64,000 nt of DNA from an uncultured Lachnospiraceae bacterium. Lineage in GTDB: Bacteria; Bacillota; Clostridia; Lachnospirales; Lachnospiraceae. The position numbers and the translations under genes were made by a program. Below the pieces are notes generated by a model. That model did no database searches, was not told the origin of the DNA, and saw nothing but the letters and a program-made list of their open reading frames with translations. Positions within the stretch are counted from its first letter, which is position 1. Every line of letters starts with the position of its first letter. The stretch lies in NCBI GenBank assembly GCA_902775485.1, contig CACYMJ010000010.1:1-64000 (forward strand), given 5' to 3'. Positions 33,835 to 43,091 of this stretch are shown here, one piece after another.

Positions 33835-35481
33835 ATGAAAAAGATCAGAACAACAGCGATCATTATGCTTATGATCACAACAGGCATGTTATGTGCATGT
33901 TTTCCGAAAGGTTATACGGCCAAAGAGGAAAAAGACCAGCTTGCACATGCCATAGCTATCACAAGGGTTTATCAGGAAAAGTATGCCGCTTCCGCGAGGT
34001 TCAGGGATGAGGAACTTCATGTGTACGATTCGATGCCGGAAGACGAGCGAATGCTGTATCTGACTGACTGGGTATACGGCAGATACTACGATGGCGGTGA
34101 TCACAACATATACATAAATACCGGATCAAACAAGCTGTATTCCGACAAAGAATGGAACAAGGTACAGGTATACGGACAAAGGCTTGCCGGACGGTTGTAC
34201 GGTATCGAAGAAAACCGGATGACGGTTGATGTGTGGGGATATACCGAACTGCCGTTTTGCGAGGACGATGATTCGTTCGGGATGCTGACCCTTACGAACA
34301 TGCTCCCGGCAACGGAACAGATCACCAAGGGTTATGTAAGCAGGCTTTTACAAAGCGATGAATACAACTTCACATACCGTATCGATGTAAATGAAAGTGT
34401 CGATATCGATATGATCAGAAAGCTTGATTTTTCACCGCTCGGGAAAAACGTCAGACTGAGTGTGAGACGGTATTCGGATGATGCATTTGCTGAGAGGAAG
34501 CTCCATCCGGAAAAACGATCGGTTTCGAACAAAGAAGGACTGCTGGACGAATACTATTCTGACAAGGAGACTGACGAGGAGGCTGTCGGGGAAACTGACG
34601 GGGAGACTGTTGGGGAAACTGACGAGGTGACCGGCGGGACGGCTGTCGAGGGGGAGCCGGAAACGACGGAAAAAGGCGATGATACGAAGATACTTGAGAT
34701 GCTCTACGGCGACTGGGAGATCATGGATGATGCCGAACTCATACAGGAGCCCGGTATAAGACGTGACAGACTGCGCTTTTCACTCCCCAGGTACCACAGG
34801 GTGAGGTTTATTACGGCAGATGGTGATGATGAGTCTTTTGATTTGGAACTTCGGGATGTGTTTGAAGGTCCCGGAAATACATACGACAGAATGATACTCT
34901 CAAACCGCCCGGGATCCGGTAAGTACGAAGGGGATGAGGTAAGGCCCGGTCAGTCGTTTCAGATAATGATAGCAAACAATCTCGGATATGATTACATGAT
35001 GCTTCGGGAACTCGGAGACGAGAGGACCGGTTTTGCATCAGACGGTCTTAAGTATGACAGGAGCATGCAGGGTGTGTGGATGCTGCGCCGTGCCGATCCG
35101 AACGATTATGATAACGAGTTTGATGAAGAAATGTCGACACCTTCAACGGTCGGTATCGAGGATGAGATCAGACAGAAGGGTACATCGTTTTATGCGATCA
35201 AGTGGGTGGAGTTCGGTAACAGCTGTACGCTGCAGCGCGTTGAGACGGTCAAGACAAACGTGAACGGAGATGATGTTCTCGAATACTTTGTTCCCGGGGA
35301 CGAGTATGCATACTCTGCAGTTAATTATGAGTATAAGGGACAGGAAAACATGGCTCACGGCGGATATTTCGATCCCGCACTCGTACGTGTTACGACTGAC
35401 GAAAACGGACAGATCATCGAGATGGCTAAGTTTGAGTATGCGTGGGACGGCGTATACTTTGACCGGGAAATAAACTTATGA
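33835..35481 (+). CDS. Lipoprotein with acidic repeat and lipocalin-like C-terminal region
   Basis: ATG 33835, after AAGGGA, is preferred to ATG 33790, because it places the signal peptide and the lipobox GMLCAC at the N-terminus; 548 residues. The N-terminal half is unrecognised. An acidic Thr/Glu/Gly linker (about residues 243-285) is encoded partly by 24-nt DNA repeats. The C-terminal half opens with LYGDWEIMDD and contains beta-strand blocks (YDYMMLRELGDE, QGVWMLRRADP) that match in pattern those of the lipoprotein at 37311. The two are probably diverged paralogues. No catalytic motif is seen; a binding or envelope-sensing role is a guess. Confidence 0.65.
   Translation: MKKIRTTAIIMLMITTGMLCACFPKGYTAKEEKDQLAHAIAITRVYQEKYAASARFRDEELHVYDSMPEDERMLYLTDWVYGRYYDGGDHNIYINTGSNKLYSDKEWNKVQVYGQRLAGRLYGIEENRMTVDVWGYTELPFCEDDDSFGMLTLTNMLPATEQITKGYVSRLLQSDEYNFTYRIDVNESVDIDMIRKLDFSPLGKNVRLSVRRYSDDAFAERKLHPEKRSVSNKEGLLDEYYSDKETDEEAVGETDGETVGETDEVTGGTAVEGEPETTEKGDDTKILEMLYGDWEIMDDAELIQEPGIRRDRLRFSLPRYHRVRFITADGDDESFDLELRDVFEGPGNTYDRMILSNRPGSGKYEGDEVRPGQSFQIMIANNLGYDYMMLRELGDERTGFASDGLKYDRSMQGVWMLRRADPNDYDNEFDEEMSTPSTVGIEDEIRQKGTSFYAIKWVEFGNSCTLQRVETVKTNVNGDDVLEYFVPGDEYAYSAVNYEYKGQENMAHGGYFDPALVRVTTDENGQIIEMAKFEYAWDGVYFDREINL
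34581..34628 (+). repeat. Two 24-nt in-frame repeats
   Basis: Units at 34581-34604 and 34605-34628 share GGGGAAACTGACG and encode (A/T)VGETDGE-like octapeptides in the linker of the lipoprotein. Related, weaker units flank them. Repeat-number variation would keep the reading frame. Confidence 0.6.
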
Positions 35482-35532
35482 TGAGTAATATTTTTTCATT
35501 TTTTTGATGGTTGTGGAAAAGAGGAGTTAAAA

Positions 35533-37209
35533 ATGAGTTCAACGGCTGTCATCTCAGCAATACTGTCGATGCTGGCGGGAATCGGTATATTTCTGATCGC
35601 CTGCTCGACCATGAGTTCCAATCTGGAAGCTGTAAGTTCGAGTAAGCTGCGGGCACTGTTCAGAAAAGTTTCGGGAAGCAAAATGATCGGTGTCGGAATA
35701 GGTGCGGTTACGACCGCCGCGATCCAGAGTTCCGGTGCGACAACGGTCATGATCATCGGTTTTGTCAATGCCGGTATCATGACACTGACGCAGGCTGCGA
35801 CAGTCATATACGGCGCCAATATCGGTACGACCATTACCGGTCAGATAGTGGCCCTCGGAATGACGGGAAGCAACAGAGTCTCGACAACGGTGATCTTTTC
35901 GGCCTTTGCCGGTATCGGTGCACTTGTATCGCTGTTCGGAAGCAGGGACCAGATAAAGCGCTGGGGCGGGATCTTTTCCGGCTTCGGTATGCTGTTTGTG
36001 GGCCTTTCCATGATGAGCTCGTCCATGGAAACATTTTCGCACCTTGAAGCGGTAAAACAGTTTCTGGCGGGAATAAATAACATTATACTGCTTGTTTTGG
36101 TCGGCGCTGTATTTACAGCCATAATCCAGAGCTCATCGGTAATGACTTCGATCGCGATCACGATGGTCGTTACGGGACTTATAACACTTGATCAGGGCAT
36201 ATATCTGACAATGGGATCCAACATCGGATCGTGCGTGGTGGCAATGATCGCCGGAATAGGAAGCGGGAAAAATGCCAGGAGAACCGCGCTGATCCACCTT
36301 CTGTTCAACGTGGGCGGAGTGGTGGTATTTCTGATCCTGGGATTTCTCATATCAGTAACAAGCGGTGGAACTTTGGATTTCGGTATCATATTTGAGCGGC
36401 TGTTCCCGCATGTTCCGCAGATCCAGCTGGCAATGTTCCATACGGTGTTTAATACGCTGACCGTCCTGATCTTCCTGCCGCTTACGGGAATACTCGTAAA
36501 TATTGTGTCCAGGATCATTCCCGACAGGGAAGAGGATGAAAAACCCGAAGAGGGAAGATTGTATTACGTTGACAGGAACATGCTCAAAACACCTCCCATC
36601 GCAGTGGACCAGCTCAAGAAGGAGATCGTCAATATGGCTGATATTGCGATGCGTAATTATACATATTCGCTTGATGCCATATGCACTCTTGATTTTTCAA
36701 AACAGGAACAGTTTGAAAAGAACGAGAAGGAGATCGATTTCATAAACAAGGAACTTGTAAGGTTCGTGGTTGAACTGTCACAGCTTCCGCTTAGTGAGAA
36801 GGACCACAGATTCGTATCGACAACATTCCATACGATAAGCGATCTTGAAAGGGTAGGCGACTATGCCGAAAACATCATGGAATATGCTGATACTCTGAAG
36901 GCTGAAAATGAAGGATTTTCTGAGTCGGCAGTCTCGGAAGTGGCATATATGAGAGAGCACATTGAAAAACTGTTCGATAAGGTAATAAAAGCATATACGA
37001 TGAAGGACAAAGAGGCATTGGATGAGGCCTATAAGATCGAGGATGAAATTGACAGGATAACTGCAAGAATGGAAGAGAACCATATCATCAGACTGAACGA
37101 GGGTATCTGTACCGCCATAGTCGGATCACAGTATATGTCACTTGCATCAAACTCGGAAAGAATAGCGGATCACTTTATTAATATGGGGAAGATGGTAAAT
37201 GAGTGGTAG
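35533..37209 (+). CDS. Na+/phosphate cotransporter family protein with PhoU-like domain
   Basis: Residues 1-~330 have the duplicated Na/Pi-cotransporter (NptA/PF02690) core. Two QSS motifs are visible (AAIQSSGATTVMIIGFVNAG and AIIQSSSVMTSIAI), each followed by a GANIGTT or GSNIGSC segment, within about eight transmembrane helices. Residues ~355-558 are helical with PhoU-like pairs (SDLERVGDYAENIMEYA, and SNSERIADHFINMGKMV) that bind metals in PhoU proteins. The protein imports phosphate, or in some relatives other anions, with sodium; the PhoU part probably regulates it. AGGAG precedes the ATG. Phosphate supply near a phosphonate locus is notable, but there is no sign of shared regulation. 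Confidence 0.9.
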   Translation: MSSTAVISAILSMLAGIGIFLIACSTMSSNLEAVSSSKLRALFRKVSGSKMIGVGIGAVTTAAIQSSGATTVMIIGFVNAGIMTLTQAATVIYGANIGTTITGQIVALGMTGSNRVSTTVIFSAFAGIGALVSLFGSRDQIKRWGGIFSGFGMLFVGLSMMSSSMETFSHLEAVKQFLAGINNIILLVLVGAVFTAIIQSSSVMTSIAITMVVTGLITLDQGIYLTMGSNIGSCVVAMIAGIGSGKNARRTALIHLLFNVGGVVVFLILGFLISVTSGGTLDFGIIFERLFPHVPQIQLAMFHTVFNTLTVLIFLPLTGILVNIVSRIIPDREEDEKPEEGRLYYVDRNMLKTPPIAVDQLKKEIVNMADIAMRNYTYSLDAICTLDFSKQEQFEKNEKEIDFINKELVRFVVELSQLPLSEKDHRFVSTTFHTISDLERVGDYAENIMEYADTLKAENEGFSESAVSEVAYMREHIEKLFDKVIKAYTMKDKEALDEAYKIEDEIDRITARMEENHIIRLNEGICTAIVGSQYMSLASNSERIADHFINMGKMVNEW

Positions 37210-37310
37210 GGCTTGTCGTTTATGCCGAAGGCGGCAGTACGATCATGCTCCCGCAGGAGGAATTGGAAATGTTTCTGCAGTAATAAGGCAGTTTTCAACA
37301 GGAGAGAAAA

Positions 37311-39122
37311 ATGAGAAGAAGAACGTATGGTTTTATATTGTCATGTTTGATATGCGGCATGCTTTTTGCGGGATGCGGCAGCACTGCGTCTGAGACTGCG
37401 GAACAAATGAAGCAGGAAGATCAGCAAAAACCCGAGGCAAAATCCGAGGCAAAATCCGAGGAAGAGCCGGAACAGAAGCAGAGTGCGGACAGCAATATCA
37501 GATCGTTTGCTGCCGGTGACTGGACATTATTTGACAGGACCTCGGGCGAGGATTTCGGCACGTTGTCGATTGGCAGGGACGGAAGTTTTGAATTTGTGCG
37601 CATCGCGGACGGTGCTAAGGGAAGCGGAAAGATAACATTTGACAGAAGATGGGCCAAAGAAGATGAAAAACCCGACGGTTTTGAGATGACATTTGATGAC
37701 TGCAAAGACCTTGTTCCCGAAGGACTGGAATTGTACGGTGATGACGGTACGAGCGGGATCTTTCATTTCGGAACGTTCGGAAATGAAGATTACCTTTATC
37801 TGAAAGAGATAGGAAACGGTGACTCCATTGTTTCGGTATATATCTTCAATACCAATCCCGAATCGGAAGAGATAGGGGACTGGTCTTATGACTGGCTGCT
37901 GTATCGTGACGGCAACGGCGCCGATACATCGGATGCTGTCAGGGACGATACGTTCTATGCATGGGCATGGGAGATAGATGATGACGGCGAAGGTGTATGG
38001 CTTCAGCCCATGAATGAGCATGAGTTTGAAACTTTTGAGGATTACTCGAACAGGAAATTTACGGGCGGATATTTTACCGAGACCGATGACATAAGCGTGG
38101 CGTACTACGGTATGACAGACAATACGGATCTTAGCGGACTGGTAAATACAGCAGATTGGGACAGCGGATATCCTCTTATGATGTGTGAACTGACAACGGA
38201 TGCGAAGGGTAATATCGTACGCCTTCGGGATGTAGATATCGCAATGTACGATGTTTATGATATGGGAGAGCTCGAGCCCGCTTTTTCATATACCGGAACA
38301 ACGTTTACGGTTGAAGGATATGATATAGATGTAAGGGAGGCTGCGCCTGCGGCAACTGCGATAATGGATGCAAAACATGTGGGTGACTGGATAATAGTTG
38401 AGTGTCACAACAATCCGAATATAAGCACATATCTGTTCTACAATATCAACAACGGGCTTATGGATTATTTTGAGTACGGCATAGATGGAGCCAATCTCAT
38501 ATGGCAGGGCGATGATCTATCGACAGCTGTTTATCAGAGATACAACGATATTTATGATTTCTGGGGTCATCACATCGGAGGAGTTCAGGACGGAGAGCTG
38601 TACGAACTTGCGTTTAAGGACAGCAGCACCATAACAGCGAAGTGCTGGAGGATCGACGAGGCCGGCAATGAAGAGGAGTTTACGGAGGAATTTGAATATG
38701 AGCCGTATGACAGCGCAATTTTGAAATATTACGAATATATGCTTGGAGGAGCTCGCCAGTGGAGGCGGCTTATGGAAGAGGCAGGAGATGCAAAAGCTCT
38801 TGTGATCATCAATCCTTTCGAGAAAATGCTTGAGCGTATGCCGTACTCCGTCGACTTTGAGCATGGAGCACTTGATAAGGTTGCCGTTATCCCGCTTGTG
38901 GATGATGCAACGGTCAGTGTAAGATCGCTCATGCCCGGATCCGGAACAACGGGACGCACCGAAGAGGCCCAAAAAGGATCGGCAGTCGTTATAGATGCGA
39001 CCGTTTCCGAGGGACTGCCGGCATCGGTGATAACCGTCAGTGCACCGGGCGTCAAAAAGTGTGAATGGGAAGTGGTCATGCTTTCAGGCAGGATCCCCCA
39101 AAAGAGTGAATTTATTAAGTGA
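37311..39122 (+). CDS. Large lipoprotein, lipocalin-like, unknown function
   Basis: This 603-residue protein has a signal peptide and the lipobox LFAGC (Cys at about residue 22). A ~40-residue Glu/Lys/Gln linker with two 12-nt DNA repeats (GAGGCAAAATCC at 37434-37445 and 37446-37457) follows. Then comes a strand-rich domain opening GDWTLFDRTSGEDFG and GSFEFVRIADG and ending EDYLYLKEIGN. That is the same pattern as in the 33835 product, repeated with further W-rich strands (DWSYDWLLYRDG). The C-terminal ~200 residues are unrecognised. It is probably an extracellular lipoprotein paralogous to the one two genes upstream. AGGAGAG precedes the ATG. Confidence 0.65.
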   Translation: MRRRTYGFILSCLICGMLFAGCGSTASETAEQMKQEDQQKPEAKSEAKSEEEPEQKQSADSNIRSFAAGDWTLFDRTSGEDFGTLSIGRDGSFEFVRIADGAKGSGKITFDRRWAKEDEKPDGFEMTFDDCKDLVPEGLELYGDDGTSGIFHFGTFGNEDYLYLKEIGNGDSIVSVYIFNTNPESEEIGDWSYDWLLYRDGNGADTSDAVRDDTFYAWAWEIDDDGEGVWLQPMNEHEFETFEDYSNRKFTGGYFTETDDISVAYYGMTDNTDLSGLVNTADWDSGYPLMMCELTTDAKGNIVRLRDVDIAMYDVYDMGELEPAFSYTGTTFTVEGYDIDVREAAPAATAIMDAKHVGDWIIVECHNNPNISTYLFYNINNGLMDYFEYGIDGANLIWQGDDLSTAVYQRYNDIYDFWGHHIGGVQDGELYELAFKDSSTITAKCWRIDEAGNEEEFTEEFEYEPYDSAILKYYEYMLGGARQWRRLMEEAGDAKALVIINPFEKMLERMPYSVDFEHGALDKVAVIPLVDDATVSVRSLMPGSGTTGRTEEAQKGSAVVIDATVSEGLPASVITVSAPGVKKCEWEVVMLSGRIPQKSEFIK

Positions 39123-39233
39123 CCGCCACGATTATTAACCGTATCCGTATATAAATGTTAAGAATGATTGGTAGATAGTAATGCTTTTGCGTATTACACT
39201 TATGTTAAAATATTTAGCAAAGGTGGTAATTAT

Positions 39234-40310
39234 ATGAGAAGGACATACTTGGACAATACACGCTGGATAACCGTTGTGCTCGTGGTTATCTACCATGTTT
39301 TCTACATGTTCAACGGTGTGACACAGTTCGGGATCATCGGTCCGTTTTCGCAGGATCAGCCTCAGGATGTTTACATGTACATAGTCTATCCGTGGTTTAT
39401 GCTCCTGCTGTTTACGGTCGCGGGAATGTCCTCCAGGTTTTATCTTGATGCTCATACTGACAGGGAGTTTATCAGGTCCAGAACGCGAAAACTTCTGGTG
39501 CCGTCAACGATAGGCGTTATCGTATTCGGCTGGGCAACCGGATACTATAACATGGCGATAGGCGGTGCATTTACAAGTATGGGACAGGTTCCTGCCGTTG
39601 TACTGTTTTTTATAATGTGTCTGTCCGGAACGGGAGTGTTATGGTTTGTTCAGCTCCTCTGGGTGTACAGTATGGCGCTCGTACTGATCCGGAAGGTGGA
39701 AAAGGACAGGTTTTATAAGTTTTGCGAAAGGGCAGGGTGGCCGGCTCTCGCTGCGCTTACGCTTCTTATATGGGGGAGCGCTCAGATACTTAACACCCCG
39801 ATCGTTGTGGTATACCGCGTGGGTATATACGCGTCAGGATTTTTCATAGGATATTTTGTCCTGTCCCATGATGAGGTCATGGACAGGCTTGAAAGATACG
39901 GGATATTTTTTGAAGCTGCCGCACTTGTATCGGGCATCGTATTCGTCGTGATGTTTTGGGGAGCAAATTATGCAGAGCATGAGGTGCTTGATACTTTTTG
40001 GTGCAATCTCTTCGCATGGTCGGGAACATGCGGCGTATTGGCATTCATGAAAAAACACGGCGGTTTTGAGAATGCATTTTCAAAATTCATGAAAAAAGAG
40101 TCGTGGGGGCTGTATGTTTTTCACTACCTGTTCATAGCGATGACAGGGTGGTATCTGCATCTTTATGCACCGCAGATGAATCCTGTATTTGTTTATATAC
40201 TTGTCGGCATTGCAGGCTTTGCGGGAGCAATGGTATTGAATGAGATCATCAGCCGTATTCCGGTGATCAGATGGTGTGTGCTCGGCATCAGGAAAGAAGG
40301 TAATAAATGA
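39234..40310 (+). CDS. Acyltransferase-3 family membrane protein
   Basis: ATG 39234 follows AAAGGTGG; 358 residues. It opens RRTYLDNTRWITVVLVVIYH, the conserved first helix of the acyltransferase-3/OatA fold with the catalytic-site His in VIYH. About ten transmembrane helices follow, with the R-S-R-x-R-K-L-L-V-P element after helix 2 (FIRSRTRKLLVPS). Members O-acylate wall polymers, exopolysaccharides or lipids using cytosolic acyl-CoA. There is no extracellular SGNH domain, so it is the membrane-only type. TTGCGT near 39187 and an extended -10 (TGTTAAAAT) near 39203 form a likely promoter. The stop overlaps the next gene (ATGA). Confidence 0.85.
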   Translation: MRRTYLDNTRWITVVLVVIYHVFYMFNGVTQFGIIGPFSQDQPQDVYMYIVYPWFMLLLFTVAGMSSRFYLDAHTDREFIRSRTRKLLVPSTIGVIVFGWATGYYNMAIGGAFTSMGQVPAVVLFFIMCLSGTGVLWFVQLLWVYSMALVLIRKVEKDRFYKFCERAGWPALAALTLLIWGSAQILNTPIVVVYRVGIYASGFFIGYFVLSHDEVMDRLERYGIFFEAAALVSGIVFVVMFWGANYAEHEVLDTFWCNLFAWSGTCGVLAFMKKHGGFENAFSKFMKKESWGLYVFHYLFIAMTGWYLHLYAPQMNPVFVYILVGIAGFAGAMVLNEIISRIPVIRWCVLGIRKEGNK

Positions 40311-40738
40311 GCTTTGCGGATAATCTGACAATGCTTCGAAAGATAAACAATCTGTCGCAGGAGGAACTTGCCGAGAAGATCGGAGTATCGCGGCAGACGC
40401 TTTCAAAGTATGAGACGGGAGAGTCACTTCCTGATATCGAAAAATGCCGGGCTCTTGCTGATGCGTTCAATGTCAGTGTTGATGATCTGATCTCGTATGA
40501 GAAGAATGATAACGAAAGCATGGGGCTGGGCGTTCCGCCTAAGGGAAAGCACGTGTTCGGAATGGTTAAGGTCGGGGATAAAGGCCAGATAGTCATTCCC
40601 GCAAAGGCCCGTAAGATATTCGATATCAATCCCGGGGACAATCTTATAGTGCTCGGTGATGAAGGACAGGGTATCGCGATTATAAAGGAGAAGGGGCTGC
40701 TCGGCCTTTTGAACATGGCCGCAAAGATGAAAAAATAG
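40307..40738 (+). CDS. XRE-type HTH regulator fused to an AbrB/SpoVT-type domain
   Basis: Residues 1-~62 are a canonical XRE helix-turn-helix (NLSQEELAEKIGVSRQTLSKYETGESLPDIE). Residues ~83-128 form a swapped-hairpin AbrB domain (GMVKVGDKGQIVIPAKARKIFDINPGDNLIVLGD). Both halves bind DNA or oligomerise, so the 143-residue protein is a two-domain repressor-like regulator. It is translationally coupled to the acyltransferase gene (4-bp overlap) and 15 bp from an MBL hydrolase gene. Autoregulation of this small operon is the likely arrangement; the operator is not identified. Confidence 0.88.
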   Translation: MSFADNLTMLRKINNLSQEELAEKIGVSRQTLSKYETGESLPDIEKCRALADAFNVSVDDLISYEKNDNESMGLGVPPKGKHVFGMVKVGDKGQIVIPAKARKIFDINPGDNLIVLGDEGQGIAIIKEKGLLGLLNMAAKMKK

Positions 40739-40753
40739 CAGGCAGTGATCGAT

Positions 40754-41572
40754 ATGGAAACAAAACTTACGATAATCGTTGATAATATCGCCGCGGATGA
40801 TATCGAAGGAGAGTGGGGGCTGTGCATGCTCGCACTTTTTCGCGGCAGACGCATACTCATAGATACCGGCGCATCGGATCTGTTTGCCCGTAACCTTGAA
40901 AAGCTCGGTTTTGATATCGAGGATATCGATTATGCGGTTCTCTCACATGCACATTACGATCATGCAAACGGCATGCCGCTGTTTTTCGAAAAAAACAGTA
41001 AGGCCGGGTTTTATGTCAGAGATACAACAGAGCCAAACTGCTATCACAAAAACTTTCTGTTTCGAAAATATATCGGAATCCCCAAAAGGGTTCTTACCGA
41101 TCATCCGGACAGGATAGAGCACGTATCCGGGATATACGAATTGTGCGAGGGAGCTTATCTTGTACCGCACAGCAGCCCCAGCTTATCGGCGATAGGAAAA
41201 AGGGAGATGATGTACAGGCGCGTCGGACGCAAAATGGTGCCCGATGATTTTTCGCATGAACAGAGTCTTGTGCTGGATACGGATAAGGGTCTTGTTATAA
41301 TAAGCAGCTGTTCCCATGCGGGTGCGGTAAATATCATAAACGAAGTAAAGAGCGCTTTTGAGGACAGACACATTCATGCCCTTGTCGGAGGCCTTCATCT
41401 CCACAATAAGAGTGAAGACGAGATACGCGCGGTCTCACGTGCAATAAGCGAGACGGGTATCGATCTTGTGTATACGGGTCACTGTACCAAGAACAGGGCA
41501 TTTCATATCATGAAGGATGAACTGGGTGATAAGGTCATGCAGTTTCGTGTCGGACTTGAGCTTGTCTTCTGA
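40754..41572 (+). CDS. MBL-fold metallohydrolase
   Basis: ATG 40754 is preferred to GTG 40745; 272 residues. The metal motif SHAHYDHANG, a later SSCSHAGAVNII, and GGLHLHN with TGHCT give the di-metal ligands of the metallo-beta-lactamase fold. This subgroup (GEWGLCMLAL near the start, the RVGRKMVPDDFSHEQSL insert) resembles archaeal/clostridial 'dihydropteroate synthase-related' MBL proteins. These lack a settled substrate in most organisms. It is probably co-transcribed with the XRE-AbrB gene. It is cytoplasmic, with no signal peptide. Confidence 0.8.
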   Translation: METKLTIIVDNIAADDIEGEWGLCMLALFRGRRILIDTGASDLFARNLEKLGFDIEDIDYAVLSHAHYDHANGMPLFFEKNSKAGFYVRDTTEPNCYHKNFLFRKYIGIPKRVLTDHPDRIEHVSGIYELCEGAYLVPHSSPSLSAIGKREMMYRRVGRKMVPDDFSHEQSLVLDTDKGLVIISSCSHAGAVNIINEVKSAFEDRHIHALVGGLHLHNKSEDEIRAVSRAISETGIDLVYTGHCTKNRAFHIMKDELGDKVMQFRVGLELVF

Positions 41573-41651
41573 CATATCGCCCCTTCTGGAAATTATTTTT
41601 CAAAAGTCTTATAATGCTCATATAGGTCAGTAAGGAAAGTGATGGCATATC

Positions 41652-42236
41652 ATGAGCAGATCAGAGGAAAAAGACCCTCTCGAGTGGGAGGAGATCGAAA
41701 CCGAACATATCGTAACCGATGAGTGGATAGATATCAGAAAGTCGTCTTACCGCTTTCCGGATGGAAGTGTATTCAAACCTTTCTACAGTTACAGCCGCCG
41801 GGACTATGTTGTGATAGTCGCAAGAGATACAGGCGGTGATTATATATGCGTCAGACAGTTTAGACAGGGTATAAAGAAGGTCACGACCGAGTTTCCTGCA
41901 GGCGGTGTGGAAAAGACCGAGAATGAAGACTATCTGCAGACAGCCAAAAGAGAGCTTCGCGAGGAGACGGGATATGAATCCGACGACTGGCATTTTATGC
42001 TGACGCTTCCGTCAAATGCAACGATCGCCGACAACTATGCGCATCTTTTTGTTGCGGACAATTGCCGCAAGGTCACGGGTCAGGATCTTGATGATACTGA
42101 ATTTTTAAATGTTGTAAAGGTTTCAAAGGATGAGATCTATGAAATGATAAAAAACGGTCAGTTTCCGCAGGCCATGCATATACTTGCGCTGAAACTGTCG
42201 GAAGACGGCCGGTACAATCCTCCGCCGGGCAGTTGA
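41652..42236 (+). CDS. Nudix hydrolase, ADP-ribose pyrophosphatase type
   Basis: This 194-residue protein has a complete Nudix box from GGVEKTENED through AKRELREETGYES. It also has the upstream RQFRQGIKKVTTEFPAGG region typical of the ADP-ribose/NudF group, which hydrolyses nucleoside diphosphate-linked compounds to two phosphates in a Mg-dependent way. A TATAAT at 41610-41615 gives a probable -10 box. No partner gene is apparent; house-cleaning of ADP-ribose or related sugars is the family default. Substrate assignment is tentative. Confidence 0.88.
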   Translation: MSRSEEKDPLEWEEIETEHIVTDEWIDIRKSSYRFPDGSVFKPFYSYSRRDYVVIVARDTGGDYICVRQFRQGIKKVTTEFPAGGVEKTENEDYLQTAKRELREETGYESDDWHFMLTLPSNATIADNYAHLFVADNCRKVTGQDLDDTEFLNVVKVSKDEIYEMIKNGQFPQAMHILALKLSEDGRYNPPPGS

Positions 42237-42311
42237 TCGATAATATCAACATGCAGGTTATATGAGCCGATATATATATTGAATAAATAAAGGCGAAAAG
42301 CGGGGAATGAA

Positions 42312-42974
42312 ATGAATATGTTTAGCCGTGAAAATAAAAACAAAGGCATTTCTCTTATAGAGCTGCTGATCGTGATCGCGATAATGGCGATACTTACCGG
42401 GGTGCTTACTCCGATGTTTCTCAAATATGTTGAAAAGAGCAGAAAAGCAAAGGACATATACACGGCCGATCAGATAGCAAGAGCGGCGAATATCGCGTTT
42501 GTAGAGAATCAGGAGGCGTATGAAGCGTTTAAAACGTTCGGCGGAAGAAAGGTCAATGTGAGTGTCACGCATAACGGAGTAACACGCACTTATGATGTTT
42601 TCCTGATCGCTTCAAACGGAACACAGAGTACGAACACGGTCAGCAACTGTTTTAACGGCGGTGAGATGCATTTTGCCAAGACTAATGAGGGAAAGAACGG
42701 CAGCGGAGGGTTCTATGCGGTCATGAACCGTGAACTCGGACTGTCCACGACCGAGATGAACGAATCGATCATTCCGAAGTATAAGGCCAAAAAGGAAGGC
42801 GAGGGAATACGAGCGGACGGCCGTACAAGGGAGTTTACGGAAGTTGACCGTTGGAGGATTGTTAAAAGGGTGGACAACGGTATGATGGAGATCTGGGTAT
42901 CCCAGGCCAATCCGTGGGGAGGATACCCGATATACAGATTGTGGCCGCAGCCCGATGACGAATACAGAAAATAA
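42312..42974 (+). CDS. Lone type IV pilin-like (pseudopilin) protein
   Basis: A short basic leader (MNMFSRENKNKG) ends at the prepilin peptidase site. It is followed by ISLIELLIVIAIMAILTG, the N-methylated helix with the essential Glu at +5; position +1 is Ile rather than the usual Phe. About 170 soluble residues follow, partly strand-rich, with only one Cys. No prepilin peptidase, assembly ATPase or secretin-like gene is in the window, so export and assembly must rely on distant genes. Family assignment by the N-terminal motif is secure; whether it is a pilus subunit, minor pseudopilin or DNA-uptake component is open. A terminator follows. Confidence 0.88.
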   Translation: MNMFSRENKNKGISLIELLIVIAIMAILTGVLTPMFLKYVEKSRKAKDIYTADQIARAANIAFVENQEAYEAFKTFGGRKVNVSVTHNGVTRTYDVFLIASNGTQSTNTVSNCFNGGEMHFAKTNEGKNGSGGFYAVMNRELGLSTTEMNESIIPKYKAKKEGEGIRADGRTREFTEVDRWRIVKRVDNGMMEIWVSQANPWGGYPIYRLWPQPDDEYRK

Positions 42975-42996
42975 TGTGAACCGATATATGAAATAA

Positions 42997-43031
42997 AGAG
43001 GGCCTCGTCTGATGGCAGACGGGGCTCTTTT
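42997..43031 (+). terminator. Rho-independent terminator
   Basis: AGAGGGCCTCGTCTG and CAGACGGGGCTCT pair imperfectly (perfect over CGTCTG/CAGACG) and end in TTTTC. It closes the pseudopilin gene. Confidence 0.8.
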
Positions 43032-43032
43032 C

Positions 43033-43062
43033 TTGACCGGATCAGTGGGTATAAGTTAAAAT
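43033..43062 (+). promoter_or_regulatory. Sigma-A type promoter for nudC-folE
   Basis: TTGACC at 43033-43038 with a 17-bp spacer to TTAAAA at 43056-43061 (or 18 bp to TAAAAT). It starts directly after the preceding terminator and 30 bp before the nudC GTG. Confidence 0.55.
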
Positions 43063-43091
43063 AGAAGCAGTGTGCAAAAGGAAGCCGGAAA

